From Emticicia sp040253585 (GTDB taxonomy: Bacteria > Bacteroidota > Bacteroidia > Cytophagales > Spirosomataceae): a stretch of DNA of 64,000 nt. The stretch's first letter is position 1. Every line of letters begins with the position of its first letter. The translations under genes and the position numbers were made by a program. The stretch spans positions 1-64,000 of the forward strand of contig NZ_JBELAU010000012.1 in assembly GCF_040253585.1 (NCBI RefSeq). Reading direction: 5' to 3'. Below the pieces are notes generated by a model. The model saw only the letters and a list, made by a program, of their open reading frames with translations, made no database searches and was not told where the DNA came from. Below are positions 54,901 to 62,771 of this stretch, piece after piece.

Positions 54901-54985
54901 GCATTGCAGCGACTGTGAAAATAGATTTTTTCACACAAGCTGATAGTCGCCCAATATAGCGACCCACTTGGTAGGACTTCATCAT
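51977..54985 (-). CDS. SusC/RagA family TonB-linked outer-membrane receptor
   Basis: This 1002-residue receptor has a long N-terminus before the signal peptide (core TVAAMLLTSLTFTVMAQ). A carboxypeptidase-like domain (about 42-115: VSGTVKGADGSGLPGVTVQ) is followed by the TonB-box-like EEVVVVGYGTQKRK and the plug with PLYVIDGVIG and ILRDASSAAIYGSRGANGVIIITTKRG, the SusC signature. The barrel ends in GLTAGVNLSF. It imports ligands captured by SusD. No glycosidase, sigma/anti-sigma pair or sensor is adjacent, so the ligand cannot be told from context. Confidence 0.97.
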   Translation of the reverse strand: MMKSYQVGRYIGRLSACVKKSIFTVAAMLLTSLTFTVMAQEVTVSGTVKGADGSGLPGVTVQTKGTTKGTQTGLDGTYKLAGVPKGGILVFSFVGMETKEVAIGNKTVVDVTLVDDTKALEEVVVVGYGTQKRKEISGTVTSLGSRDFNAGIVTNPLAAAQGKVAGLVITQSSGDPNSRPTVRLRGTGSLNAGSEPLYVIDGVIGAPIENIAPEDIQTMDILRDASSAAIYGSRGANGVIIITTKRGKSGAPSVDFNSYVGTESISQKPDLMNGAQFREAAKKYNQPFTDNGANTDWLDVITRRASTQNYQVGVSGGSEKTSYRASVGYLDQVGTLIGSGKDRLNARLNIDSRALNDKLSLKFNFSASQTNSDIAQNIALGLAQNMRPTDPIYNADGTYYQIPGTFANYNPLAIVENRTQKEKLSDLLGNVQAAYTIVDGLIFNVSGTLRTQAKNISGFQNSFANVPIRGFAGNSALRELNAVTDQQLETTLSYSKAVTSNSNLNLLAGYTYQDVVNDGFGVINNNFLTDILEGNNIGSGLGIRTNPGFIGSYKNEYKLVSFLGRAQYSLANKYFATVNIRRDGSTKFGDNNKWGFFPSVSVGWTLSEEAFLKGNAAIDNLKLRVSWGRTGNSEGIRPLLSKSFYGPSGSYYDGNTGSFLPAYAIQSNPNPNLKWEVNENYGAGIDYSFLKGKISGTLDWYTRQTKDLLFTVNAPQEKGYVYPTILANIGSMQNRGVEISLSYQWIDTKDFSFSSTFAGSFNRNKVLSLKNNEFAAPDQVFLTTSLGNFIRGTSAVNFSVLQSGQPVGVFYGAKVASISDKGTYVFQDLNGDGKIEPSAGDRDYLGDPNPFFVGGLTNNVKYKNFDFQFQLTSNMGAKIMNTNALLLGRQDGRIAESNALVSALTSKINDSQTIPMDYYVESGNYVRLNNASLGYTIPVGKGIVKRARVYVAGNNLLLFTKYSGVDPEVSQALSIGSQAPGIDVRETYYKTRGLTAGVNLSF

Positions 54986-55063
54986 AGGTTGTAATTAAAG
55001 AAAGATTAATAAATGATTAATTTAACTTAAAAAATAAATCGTCTTTTTCTTGTTTTTTCATAG

Positions 55064-55106
55064 TCTATATAACGTTGGTTAGACGAATCCAACCTTGTGA
55101 TATAGA
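55064..55106 (-). promoter_or_regulatory. hairpin in the susC 5' leader
   Basis: An outer stem TCTATAT/ATATAGA (55064-55070 with 55100-55106) and an inner stem GTTGG/CCAAC (55074-55078 with 55089-55093) fold within the leader of about 157 nt predicted from the susC promoter. It could influence ribosome access or stability. It matches no riboswitch I know. Confidence 0.4.
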
Positions 55107-55148
55107 AATTTGTTTAGAAATCGTTGAATTATTTTTCTAATTAACTCT

Positions 55149-55181
55149 CAAAATTACAAAAAGAAATATATAAAGTCCAAA
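55149..55181 (-). promoter_or_regulatory. promoter of susC-susD
   Basis: On the minus strand TTTG (55181-55178) lies 21 nt before TAATTTTG (55156-55149), an ideal Bacteroidota spacing. The start site near 55142 gives a long leader of about 157 nt. Confidence 0.65.
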
Positions 55182-55266
55182 ATATTATATTAAAAAATAA
55201 AATTTCTTTAAATAATTCAATTTTTAAAAATTGTACAAAAACAATATAGCTTTAGGTTTTTAGTCG

Positions 55267-55274
55267 TAATTTTG
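55267..55274 (+). promoter_or_regulatory. -7 box TAATTTTG in front of a candidate small RNA
   Basis: This is an exact TAnnTTTG match on the plus strand, 59 nt before a terminator-like hairpin, with no coding gene between. No -33 TTTG is present at the right distance. Confidence 0.4.
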
Positions 55275-55280
55275 TGCTCC

Positions 55281-55368
55281 CATTTCATTCATCAATTATT
55301 GCTTCAAAGTCAACAACTAAATTAATTATTAGCAAATCGACCAGTAAGGGTTCGATTTGTATTTTTTT
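55281..55368 (+). ncRNA. candidate small RNA of about 90 nt, divergent from susC
   Basis: A plus-strand -7 box (55267-55274) and a rho-independent terminator (55333-55368) bracket about 90 nt without a recognisable ORF. The terminator has no upstream coding gene on its strand, since susC runs the other way, so some transcript is needed to explain it. Small RNAs near susCD loci are known in Bacteroides; similarity to them is not shown here. Confidence 0.4.
55333..55368 (+). terminator. orphan rho-independent terminator between susC and the FAD/Fe-S gene
   Basis: CAAATCGA (55333-55340) plus CC pairs with GG plus TCGATTTG (55352-55359), with one bulged T, and TATTTTTTT follows. The T-run is only on the plus-strand side. 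Confidence 0.7.
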
Positions 55369-55395
55369 AAGATAATATGTTTACAGATATTGTTT

Positions 55396-55428
55396 TTTGA
55401 TGGTAAACTTAAAAAATGAATATCTTTG
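55396..55428 (+). promoter_or_regulatory. promoter of the FAD/Fe-S oxidoreductase gene
   Basis: TTTG (55396-55399) is followed after 21 nt by TATCTTTG (55421-55428). The start codon is 26 nt downstream. Confidence 0.65.
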
Positions 55429-55453
55429 AAAAATTCAAAAACTTTGAGAATCA

Positions 55454-58420
55454 ATGATTAATCAACAATTACAGCAACTGGCCAAAGAATTGGCCGGAGA
55501 GTTTTATCTGGATGATGTCATGCGTACGCTGTATGCTACTGATGCTTCTGCTTACCGTGAAATGCCACTGGCAGTAGCAATTCCGAAAGATGAATCCGAC
55601 ATTCAAAAATTGATAGCTTTTGCTCGTAAAAATAATACTTCGCTTATTCCTCGTACTGCTGGTACTTCCTTGGCTGGGCAAGTAGTGGGCAATGGTATTA
55701 TCGTTGATGTATCTCGTACTCTCACTAAAATACTCGAACTAAACAAAGAAGAGCGATGGGTAAGAGTACAACCGGGAGTTGTGCGTGATGAGTTGAATTT
55801 TTTCTTGAAACAAAACGGACTATTCTTCGGCCCTGAAACCTCAACGGCAAATCGTGCTATGATTGGCGGAATGGTCGGCAATAACTCTTGTGGCTCAAAC
55901 TCAGTAGTTTATGGAAGTACCCGAAACCACTTGATGGAAGTGAAGGGTTTCTTGAGCGATGGTTCGTTTGTTGAGTTCAAAAATTTAAGTCTTGAAGAAT
56001 TCAAACAAAAACTGGATGATACTACAACTCTTGAAGGGCGAATTTACAATCATATTAATGCTATTCTGAGCGACGAAGATAATCAGAACGAAATTCGTAA
56101 AGAATTTCCGAAGATGAGCATCGAGCGTCGTAATACAGGTTATGCCATTGATGAACTTCTGGAAACCGAGGTTTTTACAAAACAAGGCAAAAACGAAACC
56201 ATCAAAACTCCACCTTTATCTGGCGTTTCATCGGGTGGTGCTTTTAACTTCTGTAAACTGATTGCTGGTTCGGAAGGAACTTTGATGTTTATTACCGAAA
56301 TCAAACTTCACGTAAACCCGCTTCCGCCAAAAGTACAAGGTTTGGTGTGTGTGCATGTCAATTCGGTTGATGAATCTTTAAGAGCAAACTTGATTGCTTT
56401 GAAATATAAACCAACGGCCGTTGAACTAATTGACCATTATATTTTAGAGTGTACGAAAGAAAATAAGGAACAAAGTCAAAATCGTTTCTTTGTACAAGGC
56501 GACCCTGGGGCGATTTTGGTGGTAGAACTTTCAAACGATGATATTGATGAAGTAAAGGCTCGTGCTACCGAAATGGAAGCCGAAATGCGTGCTGCTGGCT
56601 TGGGTTATCATTTTCCAATTCTTTTCGGCGAAGACACCAAAAAGATTTGGACACTACGCAAAGCTGGTTTAGGGCTTCTTTCAAATCTACCAGGTGACGA
56701 AAAAGCTGTGGCAGTTATCGAAGATACGGCCGTTGACGTAAACGATTTGCCAGATTTTATTAGAGAATTTAATGAAATTCTGACTAAAAATGGTATGTCG
56801 TCGGTGCATTATGCTCACGCAGGTTCGGGCGAGATTCATCTCCGACCAATCATTAACCTTAAAACTGCCGAAGGACACCGCCAGTTTAGGTTGATTGCCG
56901 AGGAGATTTCGACTTTAGTCAAAAAATATAAAGGGTCACTTTCGGGCGAACATGGTGACGGCCGCCTGCGAGGTGAATTTATTCGTCAACAAATTGGTGA
57001 TAAAAATTACGCTCTAATTAAGGATTTGAAAAAGGTTTGGGACGAACAGAATATCTTCAACCCAAATAAAATTGTTGATACGCCTCCGATGGATAAATTC
57101 CTTCGCTATGAGGCTGACCACAAAGTTCCAGAATTTGAAACAGTTTTCCGATTCAATAACCAAAATATACTCCAGCACGCTGAGCAATGTAATGGTTCGG
57201 GCGATTGCCGCAAGACCGAATTGAGTGGTGGAACGATGTGTCCGAGTTATATGGCCACTCGCAACGAAAAAGATACTACTCGTGCCAGAGCCAATATTTT
57301 GCGTGAAGTGCTGACAAACTCAGAAAAACTTGACCGCTTTGATAGCAAAGAGGTTAAGGAAGTAATGGATTTGTGCCTTTTATGTAAAGGTTGTAAGTCG
57401 GAATGCCCATCAAATGTCGATGTTGCAAAGCTGAAAATGGAGTTTTTGCAGCATTATCAAGAAAAAAACGGTGTTCCGATGCGGTCTTGGTTGATTGGCA
57501 ATTATTCAAAAATGAGTAATATCGCATCGTATGTGCCATGGGCTTATAATTTGGTTTTAGGAAATGCTCCTTTGCGTAAGATTGCCAATCGTGTGATTGG
57601 TTTCCATCCTGAACGAACAATGCCACTTTTGAGCAACAATACGCTCAAACAATGGTATAAAAAGTCGGAGAAAACAGATTCAAAATCAACCAAAAAAGTA
57701 TATTTATTCTGTGATGAATTTACGAATTTCAATGATGTTGAAATTGGGAAAAAAGCACTTGATTTACTCAATAAGCTTGGTTACGAGGTAATTATCCCAG
57801 ACCACGTTGATTCAGGACGTGCGTATTTATCGAAAGGATTACTGAAAGATGCTCAAAAATTGGCTAATCAAAATGTAGCATTGTTGAAAGATATAGTGAC
57901 CGAAGAGACGCCAATCATAGGAATTGAACCTTCGGCAATTTTGACTTTCAGAGACGAATACCCCGATTTAGTTGAAGTAAATTTGGCAGAATCGGCCAAA
58001 AAACTTGCCAAAAACGCCTTGATGATTGATGAATTTATTGCTCGTGAAATTGATGCAAAACGCATTACGACCGAAAACTTTACAAGTGAAAAACGCCTCA
58101 TTAAATTACATGGACATTGCCAACAAAAAGCAGTCGCTTCGCTAACTCCGACGAAAAAAATACTTTCATTGCCTAAAAACTACGAAGTGCATCTCATTCC
58201 GTCGGGTTGTTGCGGAATGGCAGGTTCGTTTGGTTATGAAAAAGAACATTATGATTTATCAATGAAAATAGGTGAATTAGTGCTTTTCCCGACTGTCAGA
58301 AAACAACCCGAAGAAGTGATTATTGCTGCCCCAGGCACAAGCTGTCGTCACCAAATCCATGACGGAACAGGCCGAAAAGCCTTACATCCTGTTGAGATTC
58401 TTTGGCAAGCATTGGTCTGA
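55454..58420 (+). CDS. FAD-linked oxidase fused to Fe-S and CCG-domain subunit (D-lactate dehydrogenase-like)
   Basis: This is a 988-residue membrane-associated oxidoreductase. The N-terminal FAD-binding PCMH domain (about 30-250) has IPRTAGTSLAGQVVG and the histidine-free motif ETSTANRAMIGGMVGNNSCG. The FAD-oxidase C-terminal domain (about 290-540) includes AHAGSGEIHLRP and LSGEHGDGRLRGEF. Two clusters of cysteines follow: Cys579, Cys585, Cys596 and then Cys641, Cys644, Cys647, Cys651, the latter fitting a [4Fe-4S] ferredoxin motif. The C-terminus carries a CCG-type domain (HGHCQQKA, SGCCGMAGSFG). Such fusions oxidise 2-hydroxy acids such as D-lactate or glycolate and pass electrons to quinone. 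The exact substrate is not determined. Confidence 0.9.
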   Translation: MINQQLQQLAKELAGEFYLDDVMRTLYATDASAYREMPLAVAIPKDESDIQKLIAFARKNNTSLIPRTAGTSLAGQVVGNGIIVDVSRTLTKILELNKEERWVRVQPGVVRDELNFFLKQNGLFFGPETSTANRAMIGGMVGNNSCGSNSVVYGSTRNHLMEVKGFLSDGSFVEFKNLSLEEFKQKLDDTTTLEGRIYNHINAILSDEDNQNEIRKEFPKMSIERRNTGYAIDELLETEVFTKQGKNETIKTPPLSGVSSGGAFNFCKLIAGSEGTLMFITEIKLHVNPLPPKVQGLVCVHVNSVDESLRANLIALKYKPTAVELIDHYILECTKENKEQSQNRFFVQGDPGAILVVELSNDDIDEVKARATEMEAEMRAAGLGYHFPILFGEDTKKIWTLRKAGLGLLSNLPGDEKAVAVIEDTAVDVNDLPDFIREFNEILTKNGMSSVHYAHAGSGEIHLRPIINLKTAEGHRQFRLIAEEISTLVKKYKGSLSGEHGDGRLRGEFIRQQIGDKNYALIKDLKKVWDEQNIFNPNKIVDTPPMDKFLRYEADHKVPEFETVFRFNNQNILQHAEQCNGSGDCRKTELSGGTMCPSYMATRNEKDTTRARANILREVLTNSEKLDRFDSKEVKEVMDLCLLCKGCKSECPSNVDVAKLKMEFLQHYQEKNGVPMRSWLIGNYSKMSNIASYVPWAYNLVLGNAPLRKIANRVIGFHPERTMPLLSNNTLKQWYKKSEKTDSKSTKKVYLFCDEFTNFNDVEIGKKALDLLNKLGYEVIIPDHVDSGRAYLSKGLLKDAQKLANQNVALLKDIVTEETPIIGIEPSAILTFRDEYPDLVEVNLAESAKKLAKNALMIDEFIAREIDAKRITTENFTSEKRLIKLHGHCQQKAVASLTPTKKILSLPKNYEVHLIPSGCCGMAGSFGYEKEHYDLSMKIGELVLFPTVRKQPEEVIIAAPGTSCRHQIHDGTGRKALHPVEILWQALV

Positions 58421-58440
58421 TTCTCAGATTTTTATATCAT

Positions 58441-58480
58441 TTGGCGATGTTTTTCAGAAAAAGACATCGCCAATTTTGTT
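58441..58480 (+). terminator. rho-independent terminator after the FAD/Fe-S gene
   Basis: TTGGCGATGT pairs exactly with ACATCGCCAA, and an inner TTTTC/GAAAA stem extends it. TTTTGTTTT follows. The remaining spacer to 58710 holds only a loose inverted repeat (58655-58666 with 58683-58693, GTATGTAAAGTG-like). Confidence 0.75.
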
Positions 58481-58710
58481 TTATAGTGGTAGTTTTTATG
58501 AATTTTTCGAGTTTTTGCTAAGTAAATATAGTTTTTGTGTTTTTATATTAATGTTTTTGTTTAAAATTGTCGAAGTATTTAGCCTTAAATGGCTAAAAAA
58601 GTGAATCTGAGTTCTAATGGTACATTCAGTAGGTAGATTGCTGGAACATTATGTGTATGTAAAGTGTTTTAACTCTTATATACACTTACGTACCCACTAA
58701 AAAAGTAAAA

Positions 58711-59802
58711 ATGAGTAACCGAAATTTATTGAGTTTGGAGTTGACAACCCCCGTTGACGACGAACGACCTGTGTATTTATCAGGTAATTTTTGTGAATGG
58801 AATCCCGATGTGTCAGATTTTGAAATGAAGCGTGTGAGCAAGGGAAAATACAAATTTACGTTTGCACCAGAAGTAGCACTTCCTGAAAAAATAGAATATA
58901 AATATACACGTGGCGGCTGGGATTTTGTTGAGCTGGATACTTACGGAAATGCACCAAGTAATCGAGTCATTGATAAATTAGTAGGTAATTATGCCGATTT
59001 TGTACCTTATTGGCGACACGATGGCTCTACGGCATTTATCAAAAAACTGATGCCCAAAGTGCAGGTGGTTTCTGAAAAATTCGAGATCCCGCAATTAAAC
59101 AAAACACGGAAAATTTATATTCTCCTCCCGCACGATTATGACCAAAATCTTGACAAACGCTACCCTGTTTTGTATATGCAGGATGCCCAAAATCTTTTTG
59201 GGAAAGGGTCAAACTACGGTAACTGGGAAATTGATAAACGCCTTTCGCTTTTGACCAAAAAAGAATTGGGTGATGTGATTATTGTGGCCATCGAACACGG
59301 CGAAGAAGAGCGTTTCAATGAATATTCACCTTACACTGTCGAGAAAAAAGGTAAAGGTTTGGGCATGAAATACGCCAATTTTATTGTGCGTAATCTAAAA
59401 CCATACATTGATGCCAATTATCGCACTAAAACTGAGCGACAATTTACCGGAATTGGTGGTAGTTCGATGGGTGGTTTGATTAGTATTTATGCTGGTCTGA
59501 TGTATCCCGAAGTTATTGGTCGCTTGATGGTGCTTTCGCCTGCTTTGTGGGTTTCTCCTAAAATTTACTTCGATGCTATTGAGTTTTTTAACCCAATGGA
59601 TACAAAAATTTATTTATATGGTGGAGGAAAAGAAGGCTCAGCGATGATTCCGAATGTTAAGAAAATGAAAGAGTCAATTGAAAGTCAAGGCTGGGATGCT
59701 GAGAAAATACAAATCAAACTTTCGACTGACCCCAAAGGCGAACATAATGAGAAACGCTGGGGACAAGAATTTCCCAAGGCCATTGAATGGTTATTTTATT
59801 AG
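58711..59802 (+). CDS. esterase-type alpha/beta hydrolase with N-terminal glycogen-binding-like domain
   Basis: This is a 363-residue protein without a signal peptide. Residues about 8-100 resemble the early-set/CBM48 glycogen-binding module (VYLSGNFCEWNPD, KYKFTFAPE, YKYTRGGWDFVELD). Residues about 125-363 form an esterase D/PF00756-type hydrolase: YPVLYMQDAQNLFG, then the nucleophile elbow GIGGSSMGGLIS with the Ser of SSMGG, and a late His in DPKGEHNEKRW. Cytoplasmic location and the glycan-binding module suggest action on an acylated carbohydrate, but the substrate is not known. It is separated from pepA by an inverted repeat. Confidence 0.85.
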   Translation: MSNRNLLSLELTTPVDDERPVYLSGNFCEWNPDVSDFEMKRVSKGKYKFTFAPEVALPEKIEYKYTRGGWDFVELDTYGNAPSNRVIDKLVGNYADFVPYWRHDGSTAFIKKLMPKVQVVSEKFEIPQLNKTRKIYILLPHDYDQNLDKRYPVLYMQDAQNLFGKGSNYGNWEIDKRLSLLTKKELGDVIIVAIEHGEEERFNEYSPYTVEKKGKGLGMKYANFIVRNLKPYIDANYRTKTERQFTGIGGSSMGGLISIYAGLMYPEVIGRLMVLSPALWVSPKIYFDAIEFFNPMDTKIYLYGGGKEGSAMIPNVKKMKESIESQGWDAEKIQIKLSTDPKGEHNEKRWGQEFPKAIEWLFY

Positions 59803-59803
59803 T

Positions 59804-59908
59804 CTTTTGGCTATTAGCATTTAGCTGTTAGCTTTTCGTAGAACTGAAAATATTAAAAAATTAGCTGAGGTTAGACCGTTGAGGTGGCTAATTGCTAACG
59901 GCTAAAAG
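59804..59908. repeat. imperfect inverted repeat (TTAGC words)
   Basis: 22-nt arms (59804-59825 and 59887-59908) match at 18 of 22 positions. Both are made of words such as GCTATTAGC and GCTAATTGC, with extra copies (TTAGCTGTTAGC) inside the loop. It fills the spacer between the esterase gene and pepA. Confidence 0.7.
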
Positions 59909-59917
59909 CAAAATCAT

Positions 59918-61390
59918 ATGAAAATCAACATAACAACCAATAATACCGCTGCCAAAACAATTATTTTTCCATTGGTGGATAATGAGAAATTGGCCGAGAA
60001 TCTTTCAAAAATTGCCAAACACGTTGGTCTTAGTGCCGAAACACTACAACAAGATTTTAAGGCAGGACTAAAAGAAACTATGGCTTTGTATGGAGAAATC
60101 GAAGGGCTCGAAAAAGTATATCTTTTAGGTTTGGGAAAAGCTCCAAAAGCGATTGATTTCGTGAAGGTTTTTCGTTCATTTTTCTATAATTCAAAGAAAA
60201 AACTACCTAAAAATGTTGGTTTGAAGTTAAAATTGGCTGGTTTAGAAGCTTACACCAAGCAAATTGTTAACGGAATCTGTTTGGCTGAATATGAGGTTGG
60301 TGCCTATAAAACCGATGCAAAAAAAGTAGCTGAATTTTTCACAGAAGATGCAGTTTTAGAAATACAAGTAGCTGAAAATCACTTAGGAAGTGCCGGAAAA
60401 TCAGCTGAAATCGGGCAAGCAACTGCCGAAACACAGGCCCGAATCATGGCTTTGGTTGATGCACCTGCCAATTATAAATATCCACAAAAACTCGCTGAAT
60501 TTGCCATCGAATCTGGCGAAAAATATGGTTTTGATGTAAAAGTTTACGACGAAAAACAATGTCTTGAACTTGGTTTACACGCACTTTTGGCTGTTGGTCG
60601 AGGAAGTACCGAAAACCCCGCCCGATTTATAGTAATGGAATATAGTAATTCATCAGAAAAAGGCAAAAAGGTAGGTTTAGTAGGCAAAGGTGTAACTTTC
60701 GATACTGGCGGAATTTCAATCAAAGGTTCGGCAAGTATGAGTTACATGAAGTCGGATATGGGTGGAGCAGGAGCCGTTTTAGGGGCAATGGAATTAGCCG
60801 CAAAATTAAAACTTCCAGTACATTTGATTGGGGTGATTCCTTCGACCGAAAACTGCGTTGATGGAAATGCTCTCAAACCAAGTGAAGTTATTTCGTCGTA
60901 TTCGGGCAAAACTATCGAAGTAATTGATACCGATGCCGAAGGTCGTTTGATTTTGGCCGATGGATTGGCTTACATCAAGAAAAACTTTGAACCAGATGTA
61001 ATCGTAGATTTGGCAACTCTCACAGGAAACTGTATTGCAGCTTTGGGTTATGCTGCCGCTGGATTACTCTCGAATAATGACAAATTGGCCAATGAATTAC
61101 TCGAAATCGGGCAAGACACTGGCGAAAAACTGTGGCGTTTACCACTTTGGGATGATTACAAAGATATGATGAATTCGGATGTGGCCGACATCAAAAACCT
61201 TTCATCGGCACCAGTTGCGGGGGCAATTACTGCCGCTAAATTCTTAGAGTTTTTTATTGATGGTCATACCAATTGGGCTCACCTTGATATTGCTGGCTTG
61301 GCTTTTGGCGATTCAGAATTTGCCAAAATGAAATCAGCAACTGCTTACGGTGTGAATTTATTGACTACATGGATGAGGGGGATCAATTGA
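59918..61390 (+). CDS. pepA: leucyl aminopeptidase, M17 family
   Basis: This 490-residue cytosolic aminopeptidase releases N-terminal residues and helps in peptide turnover. The catalytic domain contains GKGVTFDTGGISIKGSASM with the conserved Lys, MKSDMGGAGAVLGAM and the signature IDTDAEGRLILADGLAY with the metal-binding Asp and Glu residues and the catalytic Arg. Length is normal for M17. The N-terminal 180 residues form the less conserved macro-domain-like region. The stop codon lies at the edge of the downstream inverted repeat. Confidence 0.95.
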   Translation: MKINITTNNTAAKTIIFPLVDNEKLAENLSKIAKHVGLSAETLQQDFKAGLKETMALYGEIEGLEKVYLLGLGKAPKAIDFVKVFRSFFYNSKKKLPKNVGLKLKLAGLEAYTKQIVNGICLAEYEVGAYKTDAKKVAEFFTEDAVLEIQVAENHLGSAGKSAEIGQATAETQARIMALVDAPANYKYPQKLAEFAIESGEKYGFDVKVYDEKQCLELGLHALLAVGRGSTENPARFIVMEYSNSSEKGKKVGLVGKGVTFDTGGISIKGSASMSYMKSDMGGAGAVLGAMELAAKLKLPVHLIGVIPSTENCVDGNALKPSEVISSYSGKTIEVIDTDAEGRLILADGLAYIKKNFEPDVIVDLATLTGNCIAALGYAAAGLLSNNDKLANELLEIGQDTGEKLWRLPLWDDYKDMMNSDVADIKNLSSAPVAGAITAAKFLEFFIDGHTNWAHLDIAGLAFGDSEFAKMKSATAYGVNLLTTWMRGIN

Positions 61391-61449
61391 TAATTGAAAA
61401 TGGAGAATTGATAATGTTTTATTCTTTCTCAATTCTCCATTTTCAATTA
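61391..61449. repeat. 21-nt perfect inverted repeat between convergent pepA and recO
   Basis: The arms 61391-61411 and 61429-61449 are exact reverse complements, with core TAATTGAAAATGGAGAATTG, and enclose a 17-nt loop. Further word copies extend to about 61462. The stem could end transcription from both sides. Confidence 0.85.
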
Positions 61450-61460
61450 TTCATTATCCA

Positions 61461-62150
61461 TTAACTAAGTACTTCCCGCAAAACCTGCAAAGATTTTATC
61501 TCACCGAATTCTTCTACGTGAATTCTGTAAAAGACAATAATAACTTCGAGTAAATGATTTCTCACGCCTCTGCTCATAAGTAGGGGCGTTTGATAATCGG
61601 CCAAAATAAGCTGATTCATGAGTTTTTGATAGTCGGTATCAAATGGAATCATGGCATTAAATTCCTTGAATTGCGATACGATTTCGCTCGAATCTTGTGG
61701 CGAAAAACCTAAGAAAAACGCATATTTAAGCAGAAAAATCAGATGAAAGTTTTCATAATGCTCATCGGTTTCGTCCAGAAAAATCAACGAATGATAAAGA
61801 AAATCAAATAAAAGCTCATTTTCGGTGTGTTCTTTCAGCGTTTTATTTAGAATCTCATCCAAAAACATTCCGATACTTGATTTATGGATTTCGTAAGGAA
61901 GGGTGCGAAATGGAAAACTTGATTTTATCTCCGAAATTCGGTGAAGGTCTTTCTTTTCATCATGATAAACCACCATGTCGAGCAGCGAAAGCGGCTGAAA
62001 AAGTGCGATTCTGTTTTTGCCTTTGCTGCTTCTTACACCATTTTCAATAAAAGATTGAATACCGAATTTTTCGGTATAAATTTTTACAATAATTGATGTT
62101 TCTCGATAACGAATATAGCTAATAACTATTCCACGAGTTTTATGAAGCAT
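61461..62150 (-). CDS. recO: DNA repair protein RecO
   Basis: RecO loads RecA at gaps with RecR in RecFOR-type recombinational repair. The protein has 229 residues. The N-terminal OB fold is recognisable (MLHKTRGIVISYIRYRETSIIVKIYTEKFG, SSKGKNRIALFQPLSLLDMVVY). The helical C-terminal part lacks an obvious four-cysteine zinc site, common in this phylum. The start codon lies within the end of the upstream cytochrome oxidase gene (11-nt overlap), so translation is probably coupled. Confidence 0.93.
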   Translation of the reverse strand: MLHKTRGIVISYIRYRETSIIVKIYTEKFGIQSFIENGVRSSKGKNRIALFQPLSLLDMVVYHDEKKDLHRISEIKSSFPFRTLPYEIHKSSIGMFLDEILNKTLKEHTENELLFDFLYHSLIFLDETDEHYENFHLIFLLKYAFFLGFSPQDSSEIVSQFKEFNAMIPFDTDYQKLMNQLILADYQTPLLMSRGVRNHLLEVIIVFYRIHVEEFGEIKSLQVLREVLS

Positions 62151-62724
62151 GGTAAAGTAAAAAGAGAAAAAGGATAATCCAAAGAATATCTATAAAATGC
62201 CAATAAATACTTATTAGTTTGATTTTCAGTTGGTTAGGTGGATTTACACTATAAACGAAAGAATCGACATATTGCATTCGCTGGAACGCATCTTTATTGG
62301 CCGATGCCAATGCAATTAGTCCACCAAGTGTATGCAAAATATGCAGTCCCGAAAGTACATAAATAAACATTCCGCCTGTATTATTAGCCATCGTAATACC
62401 TGCTGAAAGCATTTTTTGCCACCCAAGACCCTGCAAAACAATAAACAACACACCCGCCAAAAGCGTAATGCTAATATTGAGTCGATAACTACGAAAACGC
62501 TCTTCCTTAAAGGCTTTATTTGCACCTTGAAGTGTCAAACTGCTGGCAACAATCACGAATGTACTTACCCAAAACACCCCTGGGATTTTTAGCGGAATAT
62601 CCTGATTACGTGCCTCTTTGGTGATAAAAACCAAGAGTAAAAAGAAAAATAACAGTCCACTACCCACAATGGCTAAATAAAGCATGAAGGCAAATGGTTC
62701 ACGGCGTTTTGTAAGTTTATTCAT
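62140..62724 (-). CDS. cytochrome c oxidase subunit III family protein
   Basis: This 194-residue polytopic protein has five predicted helices. Family signatures are FAFMLYLAIVGSGLLFFFLL, SGLHILHTLGGLIAL (with the conserved His pair) and the C-terminal ISIYWHFIDILWIILFLFLL, the last being the hallmark YWHFVDxVW motif. The other oxidase subunits are not in the window, so it may be an unlinked subunit of a heme-copper oxidase or a related protein. It sits between ispE and recO on the same strand. Confidence 0.88.
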   Translation of the reverse strand: MNKLTKRREPFAFMLYLAIVGSGLLFFFLLLVFITKEARNQDIPLKIPGVFWVSTFVIVASSLTLQGANKAFKEERFRSYRLNISITLLAGVLFIVLQGLGWQKMLSAGITMANNTGGMFIYVLSGLHILHTLGGLIALASANKDAFQRMQYVDSFVYSVNPPNQLKIKLISIYWHFIDILWIILFLFLLYHAS

Positions 62725-62771
62725 AGACCCCCACCGAATGTCCCCTAAATAGGAGTGCTTGTTTATGGTTA

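Noticed and set aside
55333..55368. tRNA-like GGTTCGATT stretch
   Set aside because: The match is part of a simple terminator stem. There is no cloverleaf and no acceptor stem.
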